Of a DNA stretch of 35,241 nucleotides, positions 23,262 through 31,242 are shown piece after piece. Position 1 is the first letter of the stretch, and each line of letters begins with the position of its first letter. The DNA comes from Hyphomicrobiales bacterium (GTDB lineage Bacteria; Pseudomonadota; Alphaproteobacteria; Rhizobiales; HXMU1428-3), in contig JAEPQF010000024.1 of NCBI GenBank assembly GCA_017640685.1, positions 353 through 35,593 of the forward strand. Direction: 5' to 3'. Under the pieces are notes generated by a model. The model saw only the letters and a program-made list of their open reading frames with translations, was not told the DNA's origin and did not search any database. The translations under genes and the position numbers were made by a program.

Positions 23262-24887
23262 TCAATCTTTCTTGGGCCGCGCAGCCTCTTCCCCAAACTT
23301 CTCAGCAATATACCCTTTGAAATATTCATCAAGCATAGGAAAACCTTTAGCGAACCGTTTAAAGTCATCTCGCGCCACCCAAAGACAGACAGAATCTTCC
23401 GTCGCTTTTACTTTGCCTGTCCGCTTGTCACGACCAAGAATAATCCGCTCACCAAAATGCTGCCCCGGGCCATACTCACGGTGAATATGTTTGCCAGTTT
23501 CAGCATCTTTAAAATCGAGCTCAAAACCGCCTTCAATCACCGTGTAAAAGCCGTCGGCAATCATCCCACGATCGAAAACAACATCCCCTTTTCTAAAGTG
23601 AACATATTTGGTTGCAGCCTTCGTTGGCGGTTCAATCAAAGATATATTGCGCGGCACAAATGAATGTAGCGTCCAGTTTAAGAAAACTCGCATCTTGGTC
23701 ACAAAACCTGGCAAGAAGGAGAGATAAAATGAGCGCCATAAAACCCAAGCCATAAAGCCTTTTAATTTAATACCATTTACTTCAGCAACAGCTTTCGATG
23801 CTCCAAGAGACGCCATAGAGCCCTGGCTCACATAAGCAAATTCCTTAAGCTCCCAGCCATTAAGCACCCGGCGAATATTCAAGCCCAATTGCTTGCCTTC
23901 ACGCACAGCAAATTGCGCCGTAGGCGGCGCAAAATCATGGCGCTCAGTTGGGGTATCAGAAAGCGGAATAAGCGCCGCATCACCCAGCGCCCATACATCT
24001 TCTTTCCCTGGCACACGCATGCAGCGATCAACTTTAATTTTCCCCCACTGCATCTCAAGTCCAAGTTTCTCAACAAGAGGGTTCGGGCCCGTTCCAATGG
24101 TCGCAACAACAGTTTTCGTTTGAATAATTTCACCAGTTGATAATTCAGCACTTGTCCCAGTGGCTGAGTTCACACCAACACCGGTTAAAACCTCAATATT
24201 GTGTTTCTCAAGTTGTTTCTGCGCATATTCACCTAACGAAGCTGGTAATTCGAGCAAAATCCGATCGGCAAATTCAATCAATTTCACATTAATCTCATCC
24301 GGCGAAATGTTCGGGAAAAATTTAAGCGACTTATCAATCAAGTGCTTCACTTCACCAACAGTCTCAACACCTGAAAACCCGGCACCAACCACAAGAAACG
24401 TCAAAAGTCGTTTTTTAATTTCAGGCACTTGCGCCACATCAGCATGCTCAAGACAACGAATAACATGATTGCGCAAGGTAAACGCATCACCCATATATTT
24501 CATGGTAAGTGCGTGTTCGGTCATGCCCGGAAAACGGGATAAATCAGCCGTTTGCCCCATAGCCAAAACCAACTGATCATAACTCACTTCAACCGGCATC
24601 CGTTTTGTGCCTTGTAAAACGGTAATCACTTTTTCATCAAAATTAACATCAATCACTTCCGCCAACCGCACTTGAATATTCTTCAAAAGCAAACGAAGAG
24701 ATGTAATCGCATCTGATGAATTAATGCCACCGCCAGCGACTTCAGGCAATAGGGGTTGAAAGACAAAATAATTATCTTTATTGATCAACTCAATATCAGC
24801 ATCTTTGCCCATTTTACGGCGAAGTTCTTTGGCGGCAAACACCCCAGCAAAACCACCACCAATAATAACAATTTTTTTCTTGGCCAT
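23262..24887 (-). CDS. Type II NADH dehydrogenase-like flavoprotein fused to a cyclic-nucleotide-binding domain
   Basis: A 541-residue protein. Residues 1-410 are an NDH-2-like oxidoreductase: FAD motif IVIIGGGFAGVFAAKEL (6-22), FQPLLPEVAGG, NAD motif FLVVGAGFSGVETVGE near 165, and VWALGDAA near 300; a hydrophobic amphipathic stretch (FMAWVLWRSFYLSFLPGFVTK) near 380-400 is the membrane anchor. Residues about 425-525 form a cNMP-binding-like domain (FRKGDVVFDRGMIADGFYTVIEGGFEL, then GPGQHFGERIILG). The usual enzyme ends near 430, so the extra domain is a fusion. Inference: electron flow from NADH to quinone may be tuned by a nucleotide ligand. GAGGGGG precedes the start. Confidence 0.88.
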   Translation of the reverse strand: MAKKKIVIIGGGFAGVFAAKELRRKMGKDADIELINKDNYFVFQPLLPEVAGGGINSSDAITSLRLLLKNIQVRLAEVIDVNFDEKVITVLQGTKRMPVEVSYDQLVLAMGQTADLSRFPGMTEHALTMKYMGDAFTLRNHVIRCLEHADVAQVPEIKKRLLTFLVVGAGFSGVETVGEVKHLIDKSLKFFPNISPDEINVKLIEFADRILLELPASLGEYAQKQLEKHNIEVLTGVGVNSATGTSAELSTGEIIQTKTVVATIGTGPNPLVEKLGLEMQWGKIKVDRCMRVPGKEDVWALGDAALIPLSDTPTERHDFAPPTAQFAVREGKQLGLNIRRVLNGWELKEFAYVSQGSMASLGASKAVAEVNGIKLKGFMAWVLWRSFYLSFLPGFVTKMRVFLNWTLHSFVPRNISLIEPPTKAATKYVHFRKGDVVFDRGMIADGFYTVIEGGFELDFKDAETGKHIHREYGPGQHFGERIILGRDKRTGKVKATEDSVCLWVARDDFKRFAKGFPMLDEYFKGYIAEKFGEEAARPKKD

Positions 24888-25009
24888 AGATGAAATGCCC
24901 CCTCAAGCAGCCTTTTATGCGATTAATTTTAAAATCACTCTAATCAATGGCTCAAACCATGTCCATATGCCATGCCTTAACACTAAAGAACCAAATTAGA
25001 TGCTTAAAT

Positions 25010-25042
25010 AAAAAATACCGGCTCCCAAGAACCGGCATTTTA
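25010..25042 (-). terminator. Terminator of the SH3 protein gene
   Basis: On the minus strand, AAAAT-G-CCGG pairs with CCGG-T-ATTTT around a 10-base loop, ending in a T-run (plus-strand A-run at 25010-25015). Confidence 0.75.
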
Positions 25043-25066
25043 AGTGCACAAATAGTCTGCTAAAAC

Positions 25067-25390
25067 CTAACGAATGTCTAAATAACGGCTGTTTACCCAA
25101 CCAACGCGGCCACGCCACATAACTTTACACCAGTCAGAACCATAGCGCTTAATTTTACACCGCTTCACCCAAACATTGCGCGCATGACTAGGAATAGACC
25201 AAACAACCCGTGAGCGGCTGGCAGGCCAGCGACGCATATTCAAGCGGTCCCAATGAGCGACACGAACGACATCAGCACTGCGAAACACCTTATAACCAGC
25301 AGCCTCTGCCGATTGAGGCAAACTGGTCACAACAAACAGACCAGCAATCAACAAGACACCTGCTAAAACAAATTTTCTAAAAATCAACAT
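25067..25390 (-). CDS. Secreted SH3-domain protein
   Basis: A 107-residue exported protein. Residues 1-30 are a signal peptide (FRKFVLAGVLLIAGLFVVTSLPQSAEA, cleavage near AEA-A). The mature part is one bacterial SH3-type domain: LNMRRWPASRSRVVWSIPSHARNVWVKRC, then WCKVMWRGRVGWVNSRYLDIR, matching the V-x-G-W-V-x-x-x-Y-L ending of SH3_3 proteins. Two cysteines (in KRCKIKRYGSDWCKV) may form a disulfide. It is strongly basic, which fits binding to cell wall or another polymer in the periplasm. It has its own terminator. Confidence 0.85.
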   Translation of the reverse strand: MLIFRKFVLAGVLLIAGLFVVTSLPQSAEAAGYKVFRSADVVRVAHWDRLNMRRWPASRSRVVWSIPSHARNVWVKRCKIKRYGSDWCKVMWRGRVGWVNSRYLDIR

Positions 25391-25440
25391 ATCTCATCTC
25401 CACAAAAATAATAATAAAACCAAAGCACCCCGCTGATTGA

Positions 25441-25475
25441 TATTCAGCCTATAAAAAGTTGGCTGAATAGTTTTT
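25441..25475. repeat. Stem-loop between SH3 gene and tRNA-Arg
   Basis: TATTCAGCC (25441-25449) pairs perfectly with GGCTGAATA (25461-25469), 11-base loop, then GTTTTT on the plus strand. It resembles a plus-strand terminator without an upstream plus-strand gene; it may also be a 5' leader hairpin of the SH3 gene. Confidence 0.55.
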
Positions 25476-25620
25476 GAGGAGATCATTCATTTTTTATTCA
25501 TCGAAGAAAAGAGCTAAGCAACAAAAGCCGTTGCGAGAGAAAGCAAGTTCAGTTAGAGTGCAAAAATTATTGCTTCAAAGGAACAACAACACCCCTTTTA
25601 AGCAAAAACCTACCACACAA

Positions 25621-25697
<77 letters not shown>

Positions 25698-25888
25698 TTT
25701 TTTTTTCAGAAATGGTCGCTCCCTCATATAAAATTCGTTCGAACCTGGTTCGATAAGACACACCATTTCCTTAGAAATGGCCCTCGCTCTCTTAAAGGTT
25801 CTCTTCAGGCATTATTTCTATAAGCCAGAGCATTAATTCTATTAGAATGACTGCTCCCAAAAAAACTAGCTGTTGGGCCTTTAAATTA

Positions 25889-26377
25889 TCAACTAACAAT
25901 CAAAAACAAATAAGCTGAGATATAAAGGCCAAAACCAAAAGAACCATGTGCCATTAGGCTTCGAAATCTGGCAACATTTGGAGTTGGCAACTTAGACGCG
26001 GCAATCCCCATTCCAAAACAAGGCTGCATTAAAAAGAAAGGAAAGATAACAGTCCCCAGTCCAAAAATAAGTGCAGGCCATAGAGTAGGGTTTTGAAACC
26101 ATCCCTCTCCAAGAATTAAAACAAAAACATATGCGAAAACCACACCTATTAAATAATGCATCACCCAACCAAGGCTAAGCTCAGCATTAATTGGTGAACT
26201 CTCTGATATAGCCTTATGAAACCATTTTCCTTTTAAAATATGCCCAATCCACCGACCAACTAATCCATAGTTTAAAGATGGTATTCCAAAACTTACCTTC
26301 AAAAACAAGGCCCATAAATCCATAAACACAGTGGCACCAATGCCAAGAAGAACAATATAAAAACTATCATTCAGCAT
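25889..26377 (-). CDS. DUF2938 family membrane protein
   Basis: A 162-residue inner-membrane protein of the DUF2938 family, with about four membrane segments: 5-25 (IVLLGIGATVFMDLWALFL), 70-90 (WVMHYLIGVVFAYVFVLIL), 99-117 (ALIFGLGTVIFPFFLMQP) and 142-160. Family motifs GATVFMDLWALF, GRWIGHILKGKW, LGWVMHYLIGVVFA, MQPCFGMGIAASKLPTPN and HGSFGFGLY are all present. Function is unknown. It follows the cupin gene by 12 bp on the same strand, so both should be expressed from the SoxR-like promoter upstream, suggesting a stress- or redox-related job. Confidence 0.85.
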   Translation of the reverse strand: MLNDSFYIVLLGIGATVFMDLWALFLKVSFGIPSLNYGLVGRWIGHILKGKWFHKAISESSPINAELSLGWVMHYLIGVVFAYVFVLILGEGWFQNPTLWPALIFGLGTVIFPFFLMQPCFGMGIAASKLPTPNVARFRSLMAHGSFGFGLYISAYLFLIVS

Positions 26378-26389
26378 ATTATGCCCTCC

Positions 26390-26887
26390 TTAAACAATAT
26401 ATTCGGGCAATGGTTTCTTTAACTCTTGAATTCCATATTCTTCTGCTAATTGCGGACACTGGATATCTCGTCCGGCATCCATATCTGATATTTTGAAACC
26501 TGGTTCTACAATTTCACCATCCTTCAAAGTCATTTCTTCAACACCGGCAGAACTATAAAAAATTAACATACGAGCTTGCTTGTTTGTATTATTACGAAAC
26601 CCACGAACAGAACCAGGAGGACAAGAAACAAAAGACTCTTTTAAGCCGACTGTTTCATGATCTTCCATATAAAAGGTCACCTCTCCTTCAAGAACAAAAA
26701 AAGCTTCATCTTCTCTCGTATGAATATGATAGGGAGCTCCTTGGCCAGGCTCTAAAATAACTTCCATCAAAGAAAATCGATCATTCGTTTGCTGACCTTC
26801 AGCTATAAGTCTGTACAAATTTCCTGCAGAAAGAACATGCGTACCGGTTCCAGCGTGGCAAATAACAACTGATGTATCTTGCGTCAT
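26390..26887 (-). CDS. Cupin domain protein (quercetinase-like)
   Basis: About 165 residues from the ATG at 26887, chosen because AAAGGA lies six bases upstream; ATG 26959 adds 24 residues with no ribosome site. A single cupin barrel: motif 1 is PGQGAPYHIHTREDEAFFVLEG, with metal ligands His54, His56 and Glu61; motif 2 reads PPGSVRGFRN (90-99), where the fourth ligand histidine is replaced by Arg95. The family includes dioxygenases and small-molecule-binding proteins; loss of one ligand makes a normal metal enzyme less certain. It is the first gene of an operon with DUF2938 and follows a long leader from a SoxR/MerR-type promoter. Confidence 0.8.
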   Translation of the reverse strand: MTQDTSVVICHAGTGTHVLSAGNLYRLIAEGQQTNDRFSLMEVILEPGQGAPYHIHTREDEAFFVLEGEVTFYMEDHETVGLKESFVSCPPGSVRGFRNNTNKQARMLIFYSSAGVEEMTLKDGEIVEPGFKISDMDAGRDIQCPQLAEEYGIQELKKPLPEYIV

Positions 26888-27358
26888 AGTTTTTCCTTTA
26901 TAACAAACATGAGACAGAGGAATACCTGCTCGCTCAACAATCTCTTCAAACTCAAACATCAAAAAATCAGAACTTAAAATAGCCCCACCCTCAAAGTTTT
27001 AACGAGTTGATAAAATCCAACATCACCAATTTCACACACAAAACAAATCATGAATTTTACTTGCTTTGATGTGCACTGAATAATTGATGAAACAATGATA
27101 CAAGCTGAAGTTAACTTGAGGTCAAGCGGAAAAACAAACATCTTTTAGATTAAATAAAAAACAGTCTTGAAGAAAATTGCGACCTATCATTTTTATGAAA
27201 AAAGACTGCCCAACCTCAATTCAAAAACAATGTATGAAAGTGAAAAGAACATCAAACCAACATACACCATAAGCACTTCTCCGCAGTCACGCCTTGCCCC
27301 CCCTCGATATTTCCGACATACTTTTAAGAAACGATCAACGGACCAATAGAGGCTTTAA
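26888..27358. other. 471-bp gap between the cupin and mscS genes
   Basis: It holds the SoxR-like promoter at 27095-27125 and a leader of about 200 bases for the cupin gene. On the plus side it must contain the mscS promoter, which I cannot place. A short TTG-started frame at 27167-27349 does not look coding. Confidence 0.5.
27095..27125 (-). promoter_or_regulatory. SoxR/MerR-type promoter upstream of the cupin operon
   Basis: On the minus strand, -35 TTGACC (27125-27120), a 19-bp spacer, and -10 TATCAT (27100-27095). The long spacer contains the dyad GCTGAAGTTAACTTGAGG (27104-27121), close to the SoxR box CCTCAAGTTAACTTGAGG with two differences. An overlong 19-bp spacer with a central dyad is the hallmark of MerR-family promoters. 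No merR-family gene is in the window. Confidence 0.7.
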
Positions 27359-28762
27359 ATGCTCCATGAAATTACAACACTTTCAGCTGACTTAGCTAAT
27401 CTCACAAATTTCATTGATCAAAATCTCCTAACCAAATCCATGGCCATTGAACTCAGTCTCATTGCCATAGCACTTGCAATTGGCTGGCTCATATCTCATC
27501 TATTATTCAGCACGGCGGAAAAAACTTTTACCAAAGAAAAACACAAACCTTTTACGAATAAATTCTCCAAATATCATAAACAAATTGCAGAAATAAATGC
27601 CGTTCTCTGGCCGCTAATTTCAGGGATCATTTTATGGATAGCTTATAAAGCCTTACCCACTTATGAGATTTACATTGCAGGCCTCTTAAGCAAAGCCATC
27701 CCATTTCATGTGGTGAGAATTAGCTCTATCCTACTACTCGCTTGGGCTTTAATTCGCTTTGCTTCTATATTTATCAAATCGCCAGAATTATCTCGCACTT
27801 TCGAAATCATCACATGGAGCATAGCTGCACTCGCAATCATCGGGCTCTTATTCCCACTTATAAACACCCTAGATACAATTGGTATCAAATCGGGCAACAC
27901 AAACATCTCAGTGTGGCGTATTTTCCAGGTGATTGTGTTACTCAGCCTGTTTTTCTGGTTAGCAACTGTCGCTTCAAATTTCATCCGAAAGCAATTGCAA
28001 GCAAGCACCAAAATAGCCCCGTCCTTAAGAGTGCTTTTTGGCAAAATTTCTTCCTTCGTCCTCTACACAGCCGCCATTATCTTTGCGCTTAATACGGTCG
28101 GCATTGATTTAACAGCCTTTGCAGTTTTCACTGGCGCCTTGGGTGTGGGGCTTGGTTTTGGGTTGCAAAAAATCATTTCAAATTTCATCTCAGGTATCAT
28201 TTTATTATTAGATAAATCTTTAAAACCTGGTGATGTCATTGAAGTTGAAACAGGTAACGGGACAACATATGGCTGGGTTGAAAAACTAGGCCTGCGCTAC
28301 ACCTCAGTCACGACCAGAGATGGAACTGAAACGCTCATCCCAAATGAAACTTTTATAACCAATCCAGTAACAAACTGGTCCTTCTCAAATTCCAAAGTCC
28401 GCCGCAAAATGCCGATTGGCGTTGCCTATAATACAGATGTCGAAAAAGCCATGGAATTATGTATTGAGGCTGCCAATTCAATAGATCGCGTTATTGATAC
28501 CCCAAGCCCTGTTTGCCAATTACGTGGCTTTGGTGACAGTTCAGTGAATTTAGAAGTTCGTTTTTGGATTGGTGACCCCCAAAATGGCGTGAAGAATGTA
28601 GAAAGCCAGGTCAATTTAAAAATCTGGAAATTATTCCAGGAACACAATATCGAAATTCCATTCCCGCAAAGAGATGTAAACCTACGCTCCGTTGATGGAA
28701 CACCACTAGAAATCAGAGTAAAAGACAGCTCGGTTGCTGGTGGGCAACTAAAGCGCAACTAA
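27359..28762 (+). CDS. MscS-family mechanosensitive ion channel
   Basis: A 467-residue membrane channel that opens on membrane tension. The N-terminal half has about five membrane segments; the pore helix and MscS domain begin near residue 240 (TAFAVFTGALGVGLGFGLQKIISNFISGIILLLDKSLKPGDVIEV in the family pattern), followed by the beta domain (GWVEKLGLRYTSVTTRDGTETLIPNETFITNPVTNWS) and the C-terminal alpha/beta domain ending IPFPQRDVNLRSVDG. It is longer than E. coli MscS (286). AGAGG lies seven bases before the start. The last 11 codons (457-467) and stop lie within hairpin repeat array 2, so the true C-terminus has been extended or replaced by the repeat. Confidence 0.93.
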   Translation: MLHEITTLSADLANLTNFIDQNLLTKSMAIELSLIAIALAIGWLISHLLFSTAEKTFTKEKHKPFTNKFSKYHKQIAEINAVLWPLISGIILWIAYKALPTYEIYIAGLLSKAIPFHVVRISSILLLAWALIRFASIFIKSPELSRTFEIITWSIAALAIIGLLFPLINTLDTIGIKSGNTNISVWRIFQVIVLLSLFFWLATVASNFIRKQLQASTKIAPSLRVLFGKISSFVLYTAAIIFALNTVGIDLTAFAVFTGALGVGLGFGLQKIISNFISGIILLLDKSLKPGDVIEVETGNGTTYGWVEKLGLRYTSVTTRDGTETLIPNETFITNPVTNWSFSNSKVRRKMPIGVAYNTDVEKAMELCIEAANSIDRVIDTPSPVCQLRGFGDSSVNLEVRFWIGDPQNGVKNVESQVNLKIWKLFQEHNIEIPFPQRDVNLRSVDGTPLEIRVKDSSVAGGQLKRN

Positions 28763-28814
28763 AAAGCGCGGTTGCTTATGGTAGGAAACTGAAACCACAT
28801 AAAAAAGAGCAACT
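28727..28814. repeat. Array 2 of GTTGC/GCAAC hairpin repeats, overlapping the end of the MscS gene
   Basis: First unit: GTTGC (28733-28737), loop TGGTGG, GCAAC (28744-28748), then AAAGCGC. Second unit from 28766: GCGCGGTTGCTTATGG then AGGAAACTGAAACC, with the right arm decayed. A third fragment, AAAAAAGAGCAACTAAA (28801-28817), parallels unit C of array 1. Order and spacing match array 1 at 11266-11382. Confidence 0.7.
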
Positions 28815-28844
28815 AAAAAAATCAAAACTTAGCTCGTGCCTGCT

Positions 28845-29504
28845 TCAACTTAACGGCACGGCACATTCATGCATAAATTTCACGGCAGAAACATCAAACC
28901 CACTAAATCGCGGATTACTCAAAACCAATTTGCTATTCGCATCCTCAATCTTAACCCAGCGAAATTCTTCCATAGGCACACCGCGCGCATTCACAATTCC
29001 ATCAAGCTCAAGCGCTAAAAAATTATCATGCTTGGAAACTGTCGAATGAGACGCTACCTGGTACCAAGGTCCCTTACCTTTTTCATCATCCGTCACATAA
29101 ACATTAAACGTCTCATTCCAATTAATATCTGATCGAGGCTCATGAATGATGATGTCTGGCCCCTTCCCATTTTTAAAACACTTGCTTGGCCCAACAACAA
29201 CATAACCTTCATGGCCTAAAGTCAGTGATCCTTCTAATGTCGCTTTCGGGCATCCAAGAACACGCCGTGCAGGGTTAACAAGACGAGACATATGCAAAGC
29301 CTTTGGTTCACGGTATCGGTTCCCAAAATCCATAGACAAAGGGCCTTTTAACTTGATCCAATAACCTGCAACAAAATCATGCAACAAACTAGCGTAAACA
29401 CCATTTTTATCAGAATAATCAATCTTGCACGCCGCATGAGCCATTCGTGAAAAATTGAAATTCAAGCTAAGTAAAAGAAATAGAAGAATGAACAATCTCG
29501 TCAT
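28845..29504 (-). CDS. Secreted protein of unknown family
   Basis: About 219 residues from the ATG at 29504, supported by GGAG seven bases upstream; a TTG at 29516 is less likely. Residues 1-24 form a signal peptide (RLFILLFLLLSLNFNFS, cleavage near AHA-A). The mature part is likely a beta sandwich: GPDIIIHEPRSDINWNETFNVYVTDDEKGKGPWYQVAS, then FRWVKIEDANSK and GFDVSAV, a layout seen in surface-exposed adhesion-like or cell-surface domains in which a final G-F-D-x-x-A-V is common. Four cysteines (near 26, 85, 110 and 214) could form two disulfides. I cannot name a family with confidence. Confidence 0.65.
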   Translation of the reverse strand: MTRLFILLFLLLSLNFNFSRMAHAACKIDYSDKNGVYASLLHDFVAGYWIKLKGPLSMDFGNRYREPKALHMSRLVNPARRVLGCPKATLEGSLTLGHEGYVVVGPSKCFKNGKGPDIIIHEPRSDINWNETFNVYVTDDEKGKGPWYQVASHSTVSKHDNFLALELDGIVNARGVPMEEFRWVKIEDANSKLVLSNPRFSGFDVSAVKFMHECAVPLS

Positions 29505-29634
29505 CAAACACTCCAAAAATGCAAAAGCTCAATAAGAAATTATATAACCATTCATAAATTTCTCAGAGTAAATAAATCTTACATTTTTCAAAGAGCCTCA
29601 TTTAAACATTGAATGAGAGAAAAATAGCCACACT

Positions 29635-29684
29635 ATAAAAAAGGTCAGCAATGAAAACCAAACAGACCTTCAATTGCTAACCTT
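29635..29684 (-). terminator. Terminator of the cytochrome P460 gene
   Basis: AAGGTCAGCAAT (29641-29652) pairs with ATTGCTAACCTT (29673-29684), 12 bp with one wobble, and on the minus strand it ends in a T-run (plus A-run 29637-29642). Confidence 0.88.
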
Positions 29685-29711
29685 AAAATTTGTAGTAATT
29701 AAAACTAGTTT

Positions 29712-30221
29712 TTAAAAATGCTCAATAGAAAATACGTGTTGTGTATCTTTCAATGGCGCATGACATTCAGCACATTTAGCTAAATTCTTTTTAGCAATTG
29801 AACCATCTGGTTTGAATGTAGCGAAATCCCAATCACCATTATTAAGGTCACCTTTCCATTTTTTCCCAGCGCCTTTAATCTTTTCCATAACCGCAACAAC
29901 AGCTAATTTACCCTCTAAACGACGCCCAAGTGTACTCTCAATAACTTCACCATCTTTATCTTTTTTAGCCTTATAAACTTCTGCTGTGAGCACTGATCCA
30001 TAAGGGAATTTGCCATCCTTTTTCATTCCTTCAATGGCAATATCATTCGCATAAAGACGAATGGTTTGACCATCATTCGGAGAAAGGCGGTCTCCAGTGT
30101 AATAAAGTTTATGCGACTTATAGTCTTTTGGAAATTGTATTTCGGTTTTTTTCTCATCTGCCACGGCCCCAGCTGCACCAAGAGCAAATGTCATACATAG
30201 TAAAACTAGTAAACGTTTCAT
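29712..30221 (-). CDS. Periplasmic cytochrome P460-family c-type protein
   Basis: About 169 residues from the ATG at 30221, with GGAG eight bases upstream. Residues 1-22 are a signal peptide (KRLLVLLCMTFALGAAGAVA). The mature part fits the P460/cytochrome c'-beta fold: FPKDYKSHKLYYTGDR near 30-45, KDGKFPYGSVLTAEVYKA (68-85), WKGDLNNGDWDFATF (122-136), and heme-binding CAECH (150-154), with His154 as axial ligand. Known members oxidise hydroxylamine or bind nitric oxide. The lysine crosslink of true P460 (in the 68-85 region) may be Lys71, unproven. It is divergent from the Cys-rich regulator with a palindrome between, so it is probably regulated by it. Confidence 0.88.
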   Translation of the reverse strand: MKRLLVLLCMTFALGAAGAVADEKKTEIQFPKDYKSHKLYYTGDRLSPNDGQTIRLYANDIAIEGMKKDGKFPYGSVLTAEVYKAKKDKDGEVIESTLGRRLEGKLAVVAVMEKIKGAGKKWKGDLNNGDWDFATFKPDGSIAKKNLAKCAECHAPLKDTQHVFSIEHF

Positions 30222-30299
30222 CAATGACTTCTCCGTTGATTATCTCATATGCTTCTATTAAATTATTTTTATTATGAAGCTTACAATAAGTCTAAAAAA

Positions 30300-30329
30300 C
30301 AATAATAACAATAGTTATTGTCATTATTG
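30300..30329. promoter_or_regulatory. 30-bp near-perfect palindrome between P460 and regulator genes
   Basis: CAATAAT (30300-30306), a, ACAATA (30308-30313), gt, TATTGT (30316-30321), c, ATTATTG (30323-30329). Only the central pair and one symmetric pair fail to match. It overlaps the -35 of the regulator promoter, so binding would block that gene and could act on both. Confidence 0.75.
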
Positions 30330-30355
30330 ACCTTTAGTCTAATTTTATGTAAAAT
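30327..30355 (+). promoter_or_regulatory. Predicted promoter of the Cys-rich regulator
   Basis: -35 TTGACC (30327-30332), exactly 17 bp, -10 TAAAAT (30350-30355). The -35 overlaps the right end of the palindrome. Start codon is 41 bp past the -10. Confidence 0.7.
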
Positions 30356-30396
30356 TGTGTTGATCGAATTAAAACAGCCGGATACAAATTAAGTCT

Positions 30397-31011
30397 ATGA
30401 CAACCAAAGATAAAATTCTGAAAACTCTCCGTGAGAACCCAAGAACAGTTTCAGAATTAGCTAAAGAATTCGGCTTAGCAAGAACAGCTATCACCACCCA
30501 ATTAGATCGATTATCTTCTGATGGATTAATTGAAAAAGGGACGATGCGATCAAGCAGTGGCGCCGGAAAACCAGCACAAGAATATAAAACTGTAGCCGGC
30601 ACTGAAGACTTCGGGTCCTCAGCTTACCTCCCCTTCGTCACAACACTACTAGAGCATTTGCCAAAACATCTCGACAACAAACAACGCAAAAAATTACTGC
30701 AAACAGTCGGAAAAGACATGGCTGAAAAGGCAGGCCTTTTAAGTGAAAAAAATAAAAGCAAAACGCTAGAGGAAAAAATTGAAGCTGCAATCGCTGTTGT
30801 TAATGAACTTGGCGCTACAGCAAAACTAATTGACAATGAAAACGACATCACTGTTCGTAATGTAACCTGCCCCCTCGCCAGTGCAGTTAGAACTGAGGCA
30901 TGCGTCTGTGACGCTGTGGCTGCATTTTTCCAAGAGGCAACAGGGGCAAAAACCAAAGCCGCCTGCGACAGAGGTGAAAACCTCGTTTGTCGTTATGTCA
31001 TTAAAAAATAA
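30397..31011 (+). CDS. Winged-helix regulator with C-terminal Cys cluster (SufR-like, putative Fe-S)
   Basis: A 204-residue protein. Residues 4-60 are a winged helix-turn-helix (ILKTLRENPRTVSELAKEFGLARTAITTQLDRLSSDGLIEKG). The C-terminal domain (about 75-204) ends with cysteines at 158 (NVTCPL), 169, 171 (ACVC), 190 (AAC) and 198 (LVCRYVI), an arrangement like SufR and related metal- or Fe-S-sensing regulators. Inference: it holds an Fe-S cluster that reports redox or nitric oxide status. It is divergent from a cytochrome P460 gene with a 30-bp palindrome overlapping its own promoter, which supports a local regulatory pair. The start has only a weak ribosome site. Confidence 0.8.
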   Translation: MTTKDKILKTLRENPRTVSELAKEFGLARTAITTQLDRLSSDGLIEKGTMRSSSGAGKPAQEYKTVAGTEDFGSSAYLPFVTTLLEHLPKHLDNKQRKKLLQTVGKDMAEKAGLLSEKNKSKTLEEKIEAAIAVVNELGATAKLIDNENDITVRNVTCPLASAVRTEACVCDAVAAFFQEATGAKTKAACDRGENLVCRYVIKK

Positions 31012-31242
31012 CCCCCTCAAACTCATCTCCAATTCACCTATCAATTCACTATTTTTAGTAAAAACAAAAACTCATTTTACTCCCGCTTTAGCTCAAAATT
31101 CTTGGCACAAATCATCAGCAAACGCATTTTCTGCTCTGCAGCATTTGCATAGCTCCCTTGCGCAACAAAAGGGTTCTCAAACTCAGTAAAAATGCTTAAC
31201 TCAAGAGAAGATGAAAATTCATGTTCAAGAAGGAGAATGATC

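Noticed and set aside
27167-27349. A 60-codon frame before mscS
   Set aside because: TTG start, no ribosome site and no recognisable protein features.
31111-31125. TTGGCAC as a sigma-54 promoter before the DUF1127 gene
   Set aside because: The -12 part reads ATCA at the required spacing, not TTGC-like.
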